A stretch of 64,000 bases of DNA from Straminergon stramineum (taxonomy: Eukaryota > Streptophyta > Bryopsida > Hypnales > Calliergonaceae): the NCBI GenBank assembly GCA_963920665.1, contig OY987263.1, forward strand, positions 26,028,547 to 26,092,546. The letters are read 5' to 3'. Below the pieces are notes generated by a model. That model searched no databases, was not told the origin of the DNA, and saw nothing but the letters and a program-made list of their open reading frames with translations. Within the stretch, counting starts at the first letter, position 1, and each line of letters begins with the position of its first letter. A program made the translations under genes and the position numbers. Of this stretch, positions 46,284 to 58,207 are shown piece after piece.

Positions 46284-46836
46284 TGAGAATGGAGGCCATT
46301 GTACTATCATTTCAGTTTTGGCATGGCCTTTGTAGCCGTTGTTTGTGCATGTATTACTACTTTCTTGCGGAGAATAGAAAATCAGAAATTTAGTTAAACT
46401 TCACTTGTGCATGCCGTCTCATTTTCTAAAACTGAATGTTTCTCCATTCGAAGAGTGCAATGGATGTGAGTGCTACGGCACGCTGATAAGGGTGCCCCCA
46501 CCTAACTATTTCTCAGCTTGGGTAACCTTGAATTTTCACTCCTAGAATGCAGAGCCCAAGTGAGATTGTAGGGCATTGTAATATTATTTTTGGCAGGCCT
46601 TCGTATCTGATGTTTGTACATGTATTGTTACTTTCTTGCGAAGAAAAGAAATTGGGAATTTAGTCACACTTCACTTGTACACGCGATTTCATTTTCTAGT
46701 ACTGTATGATTCTCTATTCGAAGATTGCAATGGACTTCAATGTGCTACTGCTTTCTGCTGAGGGTGCCCCAGCGAACTATAATTCCTGAACCTGGGTAAC
46801 CTCCAATTTTTCACTCCTAGAATGCAGAGCTCAAAA
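46284..46836. repeat. Tandem duplication in the psbS 3' flank, two units of about 277 bp
   Basis: Unit 1 is 46284-46560 and unit 2 is 46561-46836. Paired landmarks: TACTACTTTCTTGCGGAGAA / TTACTTTCTTGCGAAGAA, ACTTCACTTGTGCA / ACTTCACTTGTACA, and TTTTCACTCCTAGAATGCAG in both. Unit 1 begins about 90 bp after the psbS stop, so it probably contains the 3' untranslated region and polyadenylation site, and unit 2 would be a second copy. Confidence 0.85.
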
Positions 46837-47149
46837 TGTGTGTTACGAATGCATTTAGGGACAGTTTTGGATTAGACTAAACTTTGCTTGACACCAGAAT
46901 TTGGACCTTCATGTTTGTGCATTTAATAAAACCCTGGTACCTGGTAGGCGGCAAGAGTTGTGGCAAGCCCACTAGTGACAGTTCCTTCGTTGCATGAGAT
47001 AAATGTGAAGGCTATCAAAATCTTCGAATGTGTTGACTGAGCAGTTCAATGAGGTTCATTGTACCTGGGATTGTGGCACTGTTTGTCATTGGAAGGTTAC
47101 AAGAAACTCCAACCTCTGTTTGAGGCTGGCGTGAATAAAAAGGCCAGGC

Positions 47150-47800
47150 GCGGTCCTAGTATGGGGCCCCCCGCGATCCAGACCATGGAACCATCACAAA
47201 TAACGGGTAGTAAGTGATTAAATCGTGATTAGTGAGACTTCCAACGGAGAGAGACTGGGGTGGAGACTTGACAGAAATTAGGTTTTCATTACTAGTTTAC
47301 TCCTCCACAGGAGCTACATCAAGGTGGTATTGAGCAACATGCTCACAAAAAGTCAAGAATTGGCTCCACCAGAGAATTGGCTCCATTTTGTAGTCTGAAG
47401 TTTTCCAAGAAAACTTCGGGAAGGCAGACAGACTTTTGGATAAGGGGGTGAGGTGAGGGATCATGGGTCTGGATTTAAATCATGGACCCTTCACAGAAAA
47501 CGGGTAGTAAGCTACTAAAATGGCATTAGTGAGACTTCAAGTAGGGTGAGAGTTTGGAAGAGACTTGGGCATCCATTGAACCTACAACTTGCAAACAAAG
47601 AGAATTGGCTCCATTTTGTAAGCCAAAGTTTGCCAAAAAAACTTCAAAAGTCTGCCCAAGCTTTTTTTGAAAACTTTGGAAGTAAACCCTAAGTCCCTCA
47701 AGCTCCCAAATAGTGGGTGCAATGAAGAGGTCCCAGGTTTGAATCCCTGGGCCACCCATACTAGGATTGAGATCAATTGTCTAAGAACCCACTCCAAAGT
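47150..47800. repeat. SINE-like or tRNA-like repeats in partial tandem
   Basis: ACGGGTAGTAAG and ATTAGTGAGACTTC occur at about 47205-47245 and 47502-47540. GAGAATTGGCTCCATTTTGT occurs at about 47380 and 47600. A segment with GGTTTGAATCCCTGGGCCA near 47737 resembles an RNA polymerase III B box and T-arm. No tRNA cloverleaf can be completed, so a tRNA-derived SINE family or an unrelated local duplication is possible. Minus-strand frames here are not genes. Confidence 0.35.
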
Positions 47801-48512
47801 CTACAAGGATATTTTGTCCAAAGTTCACAAACCTGTGCAGAAGTGGATGAATTGCTTCTCTATAGTGATAAGAGTGGAGAATTTTGGACTATGTGACAAA
47901 GCTCCCTACTACTTTTGAAATTTCTACCCTTGCAATTATGGTGAGAAGCAACACCAATTCTTGCAATGGTAGAGACATGTTCATTGTGGCAAGAAACTGA
48001 AGTTTGTTCTCAAATGGAGCTCTACTCTTCCACTAATCCAATTTTGTAGCTTATTCCATACCAAAATGACACTCATCTTGGAGTGAATGAGAATCCATCA
48101 TAGCTCTTGAATTTACTAACTTATAGTGCAACAAGTTTCTTACACCAAGAACAGTTCCCCAGAAATGAGTTCCATACTAAGGTAACTACACCTAATAGCA
48201 ACACTTTTCAAGTCCCACTTTCTCTCAAAAGGAGAATGACCCCCCAAAGTTAATTAGATCGTTAGTGAATTAAAGAAAAATGCAACCCAAGTGGTATTGT
48301 GAATTTCTGATGCTCTTTTCATATTTTACAAATTTACAAATTTGAAAACAGAGGGGATCCTATATATACAAAATCCTAGCCTCACCTTGAATTGAACACT
48401 CGTGGAGCACAAAATGTCTCAATGTTCATTGATTGCTTCAAAAAATCTCCCATCTCTAATTGTTGCTTTTGAAAAATTGTAGTGGTTTTGAGTCATAAAA
48501 GTATTCATTTAA

Positions 48513-48809
48513 ACCTTAAGAACCAAGGGGTTGTCCAAATTTTCCAAATTGTGAAGATGAATTATAAAATGAAATTTAGAATAATAATTTAATGATGCCT
48601 CTTTAACTGTAGTTGTAACATATGTTCCATAGATCATATCCATATGGTTACATCAACTCATTCACAAACCAATATTTTCCAATAAAATTTGAATTGAAAA
48701 ATTGAAGAATTATTCTATAAGCAATTAGAGATTGAGTATTTTTTATTTTTTCAAGAGTTTCTTTTCCATTAAGTTTAAAATGTTAAAGGCTTTTCAGACC
48801 CTTCTAGGG
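48513..48809. mobile_element. TTAA-flanked element, about 297 bp
   Basis: It is flanked by TTAA at 48509-48512 and 48810-48813. The left end ACCTTAAGAACCAAGG and right end CCTTCTAGGG are degraded. The reverse complement matches the outer parts of 23536-24350 and is contiguous where that copy has the nested MITE. Confidence 0.5.
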
Positions 48810-48813
48810 TTAA

Positions 48814-49699
48814 ATGTGGCTCTTGATCACATTCTTCGACTTCTCTATTCTTCAAGTATTTCATCCCTTGATTGCCATACTTAGGGTAATTATCCCGTGA
48901 TTGCCATACTTAGGGTGACTTCACAGGTCCCAATGAGTCCACTTGCAAGACAATAATTTCATCATCAGTTTCAGTATTTTTTTCAAGTTTAACACATGTA
49001 TGTGCATCCCAATATGCCTCAGTGTACGTAGTTTTGCAAGGCCTTTTTAGGTACTTAGTTGCTTGATTGACTAATTTCAGTGTGAATCAAAAATCAAACA
49101 CTTCAGAACTAGTAATACAAGACATTCCTTGAATAGCTGTTTCATCATAATTATCCATGAGGAATAAATATTCTAAAAATTAAGTTAAAAAGACTGATTT
49201 TGACAACACCAATTAAAAATTAGAACAAGTACAAAAAAGGGATACGTACCTAGCAAAACCATCACAATGTACTGTACTATACAATGTTCATACAATTACA
49301 GAGTTACAAGTACTAGACAGGGAAGTCTGGGAACACAGGTACTTAGATCATTCAATGGAATTCATCTTCATCATATTTCATGAAACATATATGAACAGGG
49401 TCCTTGAATTCTATTAAATTCTCAAGAATTCGACCACTAACTCAGTTGAATATGACCTTTTGAATTGACACAAAAGGACATATTGGATTTCTCCTGTGAA
49501 CTTTGCCCCAGCTCAAGTGCACATTGAAATCCAATTCCCATAGACACAAAAGAACATTTGTCCAACTTCCAGAGACATAACAGGACTTTCAATTTGCGTG
49601 TCCAATTTCCATACTGGATCATTCTGTTTCTCTGGTGAGCTAAGTAGCTCCCCTGGAGCTCTTTGTTTTGTGGAATTGAAGGTGAAGGAGCTAGCCAGC
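48814..49699. other. Gene-free stretch before the SULTR fragment
   Basis: Repeat-poor, moderately AT-rich sequence. A short direct repeat, GATTGCCATACTTAGGGT, occurs twice at about 48871-48917. The minus-strand frames at 49437-49779 overlap the sulfate transporter fragment and are shadows. Confidence 0.4.
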
Positions 49700-51042
49700 A
49701 TGACTGAGCCCGCTGCTGCTGAGCCGGAGGTGTTTGTGAAGCACAAAGTTGTTGTTCCGCCGAAGCGCAGCTTGGTCACCGAGATTCGAGGTGTGGTGCG
49801 TGAGACTTTTTTTCACAAGGCTCGTCGAGGTGACGGCGGCTGGTTCTGTCAGGCTGGAGTGAGTCCATGGTGACAGGCATTGGAGGCTCTGAAATGTGAT
49901 TTTCCCATTCGGGACTGGCTCTCGTCGTACTCGATTCGCACCTATTTGCACGACTTGATGGTTGGTCTCACCATAGCTAGCCTTGCCATTCCGCACGCAG
50001 AATTAACAACAATGACCTAGTCTCCATGACCATGTACTGTAACAAGGGCAGTATGTCTGAGGTTCGATTATGACTTCAACTTCAAAATCTCTACTTTGTT
50101 CCCATTCTGAGCCCTTCGAAAGTCCCAGCTAGCTCCATGTCAGAGTGCTGAACTAGCTTCAACTGAAAGCTAGACTCTACTGTAAGTTTCTTTTGTGAGG
50201 CTGGCGCGATTTGGAGCTCCAAATTCTTTTCTGCACGGTAGAGACATATTAAGCCAGAAGTTGAGACTTGAAATTGCAATCGTGGCCCAAATCATCGCGG
50301 CCTGAAATATAATATATTATCGCTGCCCATTCTTGTAAAAGACACTAGTTTTTAAGTAGAGTTTTCAAGTCTTATTTGGGAATGAGCTCTAGCTTACTGC
50401 AGAACGAAAATCATGAAATTTCATGTTAAGATTACAGCAAGTGTCAGGAAATGAACGAAAACTCTGTTACGTACTCTTTCAGCTCAATCGCTTGTCATTT
50501 CAGCTTCTGTGAGGAATAACTTCACTGTTTCAAGGATTAATTTGGTTCAAATTGAATTTCAGGATCTGGGATACGCGCCGCTTGCGGGGATTCCACCAAT
50601 CTATGGATTGTGTAAGTCATCCTGCTCATGACCCTTAGCACCAATTTGTTGAAATCAATCTACTCTGCAGCAGTTTCAAGCTTCAAGCTCTGAAGCAGCA
50701 GAAGCTAAATAAATCAGTATTTAAAACAGGCCCAATTGAATCGAAATTGATACTGCATGATTGATTTCAAAGAAGAGTATCATCATTGTATATCTAGATT
50801 TCTATCTGAAATTGGACTTGGTGAATTGAATCAATTGGTAACTTACTGCAGATTCGAGCTTTGTCCCGCCTCTGGTGTACTCGGTGTTTGGAACATCACG
50901 CAGTATTTCCATCGGACCCGTGTCCGTGGTGTCCCTGATCATGGGCGAATTGATGAAGCAAGAACTCAGTCCCACCAAAGATGCAGCCAAGTATCTGAGC
51001 CTGGCCTTCACTAGCTGCAAGCTAGCTAGAAGTCACAACTGA
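49700..51042 (+). pseudogene. Truncated sulfate transporter (SULTR) gene, first exons only
   Basis: Three exon-like blocks read as the N terminus of a plant SULTR proton/sulfate symporter. Block 1 (49700-49990) starts MTEPAAAEPEVFVKHKVVVP, with PPKRSL and the family's ETFF, and after a break ends DLMVGLTIASLAIP. Block 2 (50563-50611) gives DLGYAPLAGIPPIYGL. Block 3 (50852-51042) gives YSSFVPPLVYSVFGTSRSIS, SIGPVSVVSLIMG and YLSLAFT. Blocks 2 and 3 keep good splice signals and phase. Damage: an in-frame TGA at 49871-49873, loss of the donor GT after SLAIP, and after AFT the frame enters unrelated sequence and stops at 51040. The remaining membrane helices and the STAS domain (about 75% of a 650-residue protein) are missing. 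Retained introns mean a DNA-level copy rather than a retrocopy. Confidence 0.88.
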
Positions 51043-51489
51043 AGGAGAGAGATGAAGTGAAGAAATTCAAGGTCAACTTACTAATTATATGTAGGAATTC
51101 TTCGAAGCTTGCTGTCACTTACAGTACTGTACAGGATTTGGACAAGCCAGCATCATGCATTTGTGCTGCACTTGGAAAGGATTTCAGACACTACTGTGGC
51201 GACTGGGGACGGAGTGTGATCTTCTACATGGGATAAGCTTAAGTTAGCTCGAGTACTGCGTCGATGCGAGCACCGGAGCAAGCGAATCGGCGCCGCGCAT
51301 GTGGACTAGCCAGATGGCAACTGCAACTGGAGGGTATGGGTCGGAGCTTGACAAGTGGGGGTGTTCATGAAGCGTCCCTCTCTAAGGACTGATAAGGTAT
51401 GTACAGTACACCCACAATTGAACCTAATTACAAACGAGCATTATTAAATTTATTAAAAATAAATTATATCTATGAAGCCTTGTTTGCAA
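51043..51489. other. Unassigned stretch after the SULTR break
   Basis: The first 350 bp are less AT-rich than the repeats (for example GAGCACCGGAGCAAGCGAAT near 51270). They do not continue the transporter and show no open frame or known motif. Confidence 0.35.
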
Positions 51490-51731
51490 CTGAAAGTGGA
51501 TTTTAATGCACTTTAGCATGCATTATTTGGACATTGTATGAATAAGTTATGGATTTTCAAAGTATTGTCTCTAGGTGTATTAGAAACCAACACTAGACTT
51601 TGACTGAGACTTTCTTTTTCAGATTGCTTGAACCTTGTCTAATGAATATCTAGAATAAAGTGACTATTTTTGGTCCAAATGTAGATGTTGCATCATGTGT
51701 AAGGGTGATTGAGGGTGTACATAACCATTAA
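51490..51731. repeat. Dispersed repeat with GCATTATTTGGAC motif, copy 2
   Basis: It shares AGCATGCATTATTTGGACAT, CAAAGTATTGTCTCTAGGTG and TTTTGGTCCAAATGTAG with 18285-18500. It is cut by the MITE at 51732; weak similarity resumes to about 52100 (TAGAATCAGTGGAAAATAAT). Confidence 0.6.
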
Positions 51732-51965
51732 CTACACTAAATAGTGAAATTAGGTTGCCTTAACAATTAGATTGACTTACCCCAAGAAAAGTACTTCACA
51801 AGCCATTAAAGTCAACAAAAATTTCTACATATACTTCCATTTGTATACATGAAGGTTCATAAGTCCCAATAACAACACTATCTAATTTAAAAGTAGTGCC
51901 ATTTTGTAGAGTAATAGCAAATATTTCTATAGTGTGGGGCAACCTAATTTCACTATTTAGTGTAG
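51732..51965. mobile_element. MITE, CTACACTAAATAGTG family, copy 3
   Basis: A 234-bp element with the best preserved ends: CTACACTAAATAGTGAAATT and its inverted complement ending TTTAGTGTAG. Same orientation as 9042-9295. Confidence 0.85.
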
Positions 51966-52109
51966 ATGTTTAAAAATGTTGCACACATCAAATTATATTT
52001 TCATGAAAGATAAGGAGAAATCTTATCTAATTCACATTCATATTTACTTCATACTACCATACATTTGGGGTAGAATCAGTGGAAAATAATTATTTACCAA
52101 AAAGCCAAA

Positions 52110-53689
52110 AAATAAATAAAATGAAAGAGGGAAATTGTCAAAGTCAAGAAAAATTAAATGAACAAGTTGTTGTAAACAAATAAAATATCCAATACTAACA
52201 AAAGAGGCCAAAGTTAAGTCCCATTGCCATCTTCCATCAAGAAAGTTCTAGATGGCATAATGAGGGGAATATTTCATAAACATTTTGTGGCAATTGAAGG
52301 TGGAGTGGTCAATTTTGTAATGAAAACCCATTGTCCATCATGAATCCTCAAAGGATATGGGATAATCTAAAGATGAAAGCTTAACTATGAGTAGTTGAGT
52401 GCCCACTAATCCTAATTTACATATCCCACATGGATTATGTCACCTCCTACGACCCAACTTGTGTAAAGAATATGTATATTCAACCTCTTCAGTACCAAGT
52501 GAAGTGACCTTTGAATCTACATGCCGAATGCAATGGAATTGTTTTAACACATTGTTGAATTATTAGAAATTAAATTTTAAAGTGCTGAACCTACTTTGGG
52601 AACTTTAATGAATTATTCGGCACCAATGTGCCGACCCAACCCCAATGTATGGTATTCAATCTCTTAAGTCAATTCTTGAAGTTGGAATTGAAAGGTGTTC
52701 CAACACTATCCTTTGATTGCCTAGAAATGTTCATTGTAGGTACATTGAAACTTTGAATATGTATCCAACAACACCAAATTCATTATTTTCCCATTGATAT
52801 ACAAATATACACTTGCTAATTGTACGTATGGAAATTTGAAATTTGTCAAAACAAGTCTACTTGGAGCCTAATTTTATTTAGTAGGTTGACATTTACAAGT
52901 AATATAAATTAGGGATTTCAAGAGATTTGACTTCTTTTTCCTTTGAATTTCATTGCATTTGAATCAAGTGTTCCATTGTATTCTTAGGAGGTATTATGAA
53001 TTCCTTGTTTGAAATTTTTGGAATTTATATTTTTTTTAAAAACATTTAACACCTACAATATATTAGGAAGAAGTTCATTTGGAATTCATTTTGAAAATTT
53101 AAACTTAAATTTAAGAAATGGATGCCAAATCTCAAATCAATCTCTAAAACAACACAAATTCCATTGACAACAACTCTAAAAATCAAATGATTTAAAAAAA
53201 AAAAGCACAAAATGAACCACAATAATTATTATTACCATTTTCAGAAACCACTAGATCAAAAATTCTACTGCAAAAATGAATTAAGAAAGAAATAATAAAT
53301 AAATATAAATATAAACTAGATCGGAGTATCATGAGACTTTGTCCTAGATAGACAAAAATATTAATTTATTGATTGCGGGTAGAGGAGAAATTAAACAAAG
53401 AAAACATTGAATCAATGATATGCAAGCAAAAAAATTAAAAAATAATTTTCTTTATTTTAAAAAATTAAAAAATTGGACCTCCCCATTCAAGTAGTTGGAT
53501 AGAGAGGGGCAATCAAACTAGTTGGATCCTCTTTTGTATAATGTGAATGTGATTATAGATAAGATTTGAAAACTTGGATTCATACATCATAGTCGATGCA
53601 GGAGTTGATGCCCATCTTTGTCACAAGGACAAAATTAATAAATAAATCATTTAAAATTTAAACATATAGATAACGGAACTATTCCCATA
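52110..53689. other. Gene-free AT-rich stretch
   Basis: No credible gene. Long A/T runs (53190-53470). No terminal repeats recognised. Confidence 0.4.
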
Positions 53690-54003
53690 GCATTCAGTAG
53701 CATTCACCAATATTGTCCTTCATCCAACAGAATGATGTAGAATATTCCACATCATTTCATTAGCTTGTTAGTAGCTAGGGAGGCAAGTGGCAAGAAGCAT
53801 GAGAATGATGAGAAGTTTATCAAATGCTTTCAATATAAAAATCAATAATTAAGGTTGTAAAATAACAATACCAAAAGCGTCAATGATAAATGCAATTAAA
53901 ATGCAATATTAATGTAGTAATTAATAACATTAAATACTATTGGATGAACTTCATATGGAGGACTCAAAGCCAACAATGGTAAAGGCTATTGAATGTTATG
54001 CAC
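53690..54003. mobile_element. MITE, ATAACATTCAATAGCC family, free-standing copy
   Basis: About 314 bp with ends AGCATTCAGTAGCATTCACC and inverted ATAACATTCAATAGCCTTTA. It shares AGAATGATGTAGAATATTCC and CACATCATTTCATTAG with 24022-24267. Confidence 0.65.
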
Positions 54004-56650
54004 ATTCTCTCCATTTCTACTTCACTTACCTTTGATAGGCATGCAAGGCTCAACCTCTAGGCTAGCCATTCTTGACCGACCACTATGAGCTTTGTGGAAC
54101 TGAAAGGCGTACCTTCACCACAATAGCTCTTATAGTACTCACACTCCCAATCTACCTACTAGAGGGGAAATTCTTACATTCTTTGTTCTCTCTCCACAAA
54201 TCTCATACACCGTGTTCCCTTAGATCTTGAACCACTCTTCTACACAATCACAAGGACACAATTCTAGGCCTAGTTTACAAGCACATCACTAGATGATGCC
54301 CTTGTTACCAAAAGTTAAGCTGAAGTGGCAGTACATGGCAAATAGTCTCTTTATCTAGAGCATCATTCTTGGAAGAATTGGAATCATGCTTGGAGGTGCA
54401 TGGTTTGTTCTAGTTAAAGAAGTCTACTTGATTTATGCTTGGATGGAGGGTTTGAACGAGTCTTTTATACCCCTTGGAACCCTAATTCACCATTGGCATT
54501 TGACACAATTTCTAGTATGCCTTGACATCTCCCTTCCACTCTTTCACTTTTTGACCTTCAAATGCATTGGTTCTTCTAGCCTTTTGAATTGTTTACATAA
54601 CATATGGTGTTAGTTGAAATGTTTGATTTTTTTAAATTTTGAATATGAAATAAAATAAACAAATAATTAAGCTTGAATTTCTATAGAAACAAATTTTATA
54701 ATTTTTTTGTGACATTCATCTATCAAGGACAACTTACTTTTCATCTACCAACCTAGACAACTTAAATCTAAACTATAATTATAATATATGTGAATAGTGA
54801 GTTGTTACATGTGTTCAAAGATCTTTGGAGGTTTTGTAGGTAGAAAATGATTCTACATTGTATATAAGTTGGAACCAAGTTGAATGTTTGCACAATACAA
54901 AGCCTTGCATGAAAAAACTCAAAGATTTTGAGAAATTCAAAAATTAGTATACCAATATCATAAACTTTGAGATTGTATACCATTTTGGTATACAAATTGT
55001 ATACTTGGCCAAGTGCAAAAATAACAAAATTCAATATGATTCTTCCTATAAAATCATTCAAAACAGAATTTACCAAGAGTTGTGGTATAGGGACTAGAAT
55101 ATTTAGAATCAAATTTATCCAAAAATCATACAACAATGTATGCAAGTAAGAAAAGGGTTTTGGAATCAAATGACTATAATCGTTATAGACAACTTGATTT
55201 CAAGATGCTCTTCTTCAATTAGCTACCACTACACCACTCAATCTAAGGGCCAAAAATCACCTATTGCACTTAGAAAACAACCTAGACACTTTGCCAACCT
55301 ACCAACATCAAACAACACACAAAAAATCAAAATTTTCCAAAAGTTTGCACAAGGGCGATTAATATATATACTATACAATGACACAAAATCAAGTCTTTTC
55401 TATGGTTATGAAAGAGCAAAATCAAAGAACGAAAAAAATTCAAAAATTCAAAAAAACTCCTTAATCTTTACTAACAATATAATAACCTCTCATACTTAAT
55501 ATGGAATCTCCAATCATTCCATCATGGATTAAAGAACCAACAATATCCAAAAAAAATTCTCAAACCTCCCTTGGCAACTTGCCCACATGCAATAATGGAG
55601 ATTTCATAAATGTTTCCTTCCTCAACCTCCAATCCCCCATGGCACCGACATCTAATCCCGCAACCACCTCACTACCATCCACTCACTCTACACTACCCAT
55701 CCAATCCTAAGTGATTGTTCTACTAATGCATCCATCCTCGCCTTTCTCTCCTTTTGATCCCCCTCTAATGCTTTGTTTATATATTCTCTCTCCCACTAAG
55801 GTTTTCTCTTGCAAATTTTTAAGTGTAAATGAGTGGTAACCAGGGTGACTTTTTATTAGAACATGGACCCAATTCTAAGTTGGCCCAATTCACAAACATA
55901 TGGCAAAGTCAAATTAGGCCCAAGTTGTAGAATTGGGTCAAGGATAATGGAAAACCAATTATTAATACTTGGCCCAACTTTTTGGCACCAAATCATTGCC
56001 ACATAAGCAAATATGATATAAAAGAAATTGGATTGGCGTCTAATATAAAGCCTTTGGGCTAGATTGATGATCCAATTAAAATATCTAAACACTCCCATTA
56101 GTGACTTTGGTGGTTTCAAGATCAAGTTAACAATTAATCTCTTCAAGATCAAGTATCCATTTAACAAACACTTGAAAATTCCAATAGGGTCATATAAAGT
56201 TAATTTTTAATGGATGTTTACAAATTTTGGACATAAGATGTGAACATTCACCCTTTTCATAGGAATTCGAAAAATTCCGATTAGACACCTAAATCAAAAG
56301 TTATGTTGTTAAAAAAATTGTGTGATTCAATCATTTTTCGAGGCATTATTTGCTAATTCCATCATTGACTTTTGAAATTTGATATGTATGTAACTAAGAA
56401 AATAAATATGGCATAAAATTTTGAAAAAAAATTGAGTTTTCAAATTATATTCTAAATTAGAAGAGACAAACCTTGTTTTCTATGTCAGGGTGGTTTCAAG
56501 AAAAAACATTTTCTTCTAACTTTAAGCCCCATTATCTTGCAATTTGTGAAGTCAAAGTTCCTGAAATTTTTCCCACATATTCTAAATGTTCATCTCTAAT
56601 TTTCTACCATTTGTATTTCAAATAAAAACATTCTTCATTGCACAAAAAAT
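54004..56650. other. Gene-free stretch with weak open frames
   Basis: Open frames at 54386-54613, 54768-55169 (minus), 55140-55499 and 55501-55710 have no recognised domain. The last is Ser/Thr/Pro-rich and could be a relic of a retrotransposon, but this is a guess. The part about 56200-56640 resembles the interior of the TTAA elements (GTCAAAGTTCCTGAAATTTT) without clear ends. Confidence 0.35.
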
Positions 56651-56807
56651 CATCAAGAAATAACTAGTGTATTAGTACACTTAACCACTTTGCATTGCAG
56701 AGACAGAAAATTACCCCATTTCCATTCAAAGATCTCTGATTATAAAAATTTAGCCAGTTCATGCTTGCAACTGCCTGCGAACAAGTCCAACCAAGTGTGT
56801 GAACAAG

Positions 56808-56840
56808 TCCTATTTTCAACAACTATTGTTGAAAATAGGA
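56808..56840. repeat. Perfect 15-bp hairpin
   Basis: TCCTATTTTCAACAA (56808-56822) is followed by a 3-base loop and its exact complement (56826-56840). No T-run follows. It is probably a small palindrome rather than a terminator. Confidence 0.6.
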
Positions 56841-57239
56841 GTCAGTGTTGGAGACAGGATCAGGTTCCTAATGGTTATATCAGGATGATCACCCATTTCC
56901 GATCACTTACGCAATTCAGCCTATCTGCGGCATGGGAAAAGTTCAGGAAAAAATTTCCCCATGTAGAGAAATAGATTCAAGGAGGATTTCCTAATTTCCT
57001 AAATTTTTTTCTTTAAAAGCAAAATTATCTTGAATTTTTTTCGTGAAGATTCTATTTGTCCCATTCTCGATATGTAGGCAAACCTATTTCCAACTGTAGG
57101 ATGGTTCCGAAATCGATGCAAGGCTTCCAATGTACCCGCTGTAATCATGTAAGCTTTCAATGTACACCTCCTGGACATTTTTGTTGTCCCCGGGGTCCTG
57201 AGATGCATGAGCTGTCACCTACAATTCATCTGATCGGAA

Positions 57240-58207
57240 ATGGAGCAGCCTAAATTGCAAGAATGGGAGGCTGATCGGAAATGGGTGATCTCCTTTAGTG
57301 TCCTCTTACTTTCTCTTGATGTAAGTACACTGGGATCCCAGTCAATCAAATTGTTGACTAAGTATGACCATCTCAAACAGGTGGAAGCTGTGATTGATAC
57401 TATAATCGACCAAGCCAAGACTGGTGAATTTGGAGATGGGAAAATATTTGGTATGTACAGATCAACTAAGTTATCTTGGCATTTGTGTATATTTGCCTTC
57501 TTGCAAAGCCTACCTGATATGCCTTTCGCAAGGATTTCTTGACACACACAATTCCTTTGTTTTGACCTAATCATTATGAAAGTGCTTCTTGTGCCTAGTA
57601 ATGGTAATACTAATTTTGCATCTTGATTTGTTACAACAGTGTCGCCTGTAGTGGACATCATATGTGGCCGCACAGGTACTGCCGCATCAACACTGCTTCT
57701 TACTTTTCTAGCTTTTTCTTGAAACCACTTGTCTTGTATCATAAATCTAGTCCATGGAATCTCAGTGTTTGTTTTACAAGTAAGGTAGAGGTACCTAATT
57801 TTGACATCCTAAAATTTTGCATGATAAGTAAATATTGATTTTGCATATGTATTGAGTTTTTACCACCTTTACATCAGAATTTTTGTTGACTTAAAATCTT
57901 CTACCAGTAAAACCTTGAACTTTATAACTTTTGCATTTATTATCTATATAATGCACACTATGGTGCATTGGATTCCATTTCGAATTGCTAACAAGAATTT
58001 GTAAATATTTGACACATCTAAAAACTATATTCAGTGCTTAAAGTGTTGATTTAAGGTGTGGTTACCTTGGAGATGGCTTTCGTTACGTAATGCTTATTCG
58101 TGAAGACTGTGGGACAAACTTGAGCAGGGGAACGAGGTCTCCATGCAGAGAGAATGGCTGGAGGATGCGCTGCAATGCAGGTTTCTGTTTCTGTTGATGG
58201 GAATTGA
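57240..58207 (+). CDS. 3' exons of a PII signalling protein gene, possibly a chimeric short ORF
   Basis: Three joined segments, 57240-57450, 57640-57675 and 58128-58207, with GT-AG borders and matching phases, encode 108 residues. From residue 48 on the sequence is the C-terminal half of plant PII (GLB1): VEAVIDTIIDQAKTGEFGDG, then KIFVSPVVDI, RTGERG and HAERMAGG, including the ATP-site TGEFGDGKIF strand and a land-plant-type C-terminal extension. PII binds ATP/ADP and 2-oxoglutarate and in chloroplasts activates N-acetylglutamate kinase. The first 47 residues (57240-57380, starts MEQPKLQEWEAD) do not match PII and lie where an upstream intron acceptor (AAACAG) would be. The 5' PII exons, including the T-loop, were not found. 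The usual first Arg of IRVRTG is changed (ICGRTG). It may be a 5'-truncated pseudogene, a gene whose first exons lie far upstream, or an expressed chimera. Confidence 0.75.

Noticed and set aside
47727..47760. tRNA 3'-half-like sequence
   Set aside because: No matching acceptor 5' strand, D-arm or anticodon arm; kept only as a SINE-like hint.
55140..55710. Two successive open frames (119 and 69 codons) as a retrotransposon gag-type gene
   Set aside because: No zinc knuckle, protease, reverse transcriptase or terminal repeats are visible nearby; AT-driven open frames are common here.
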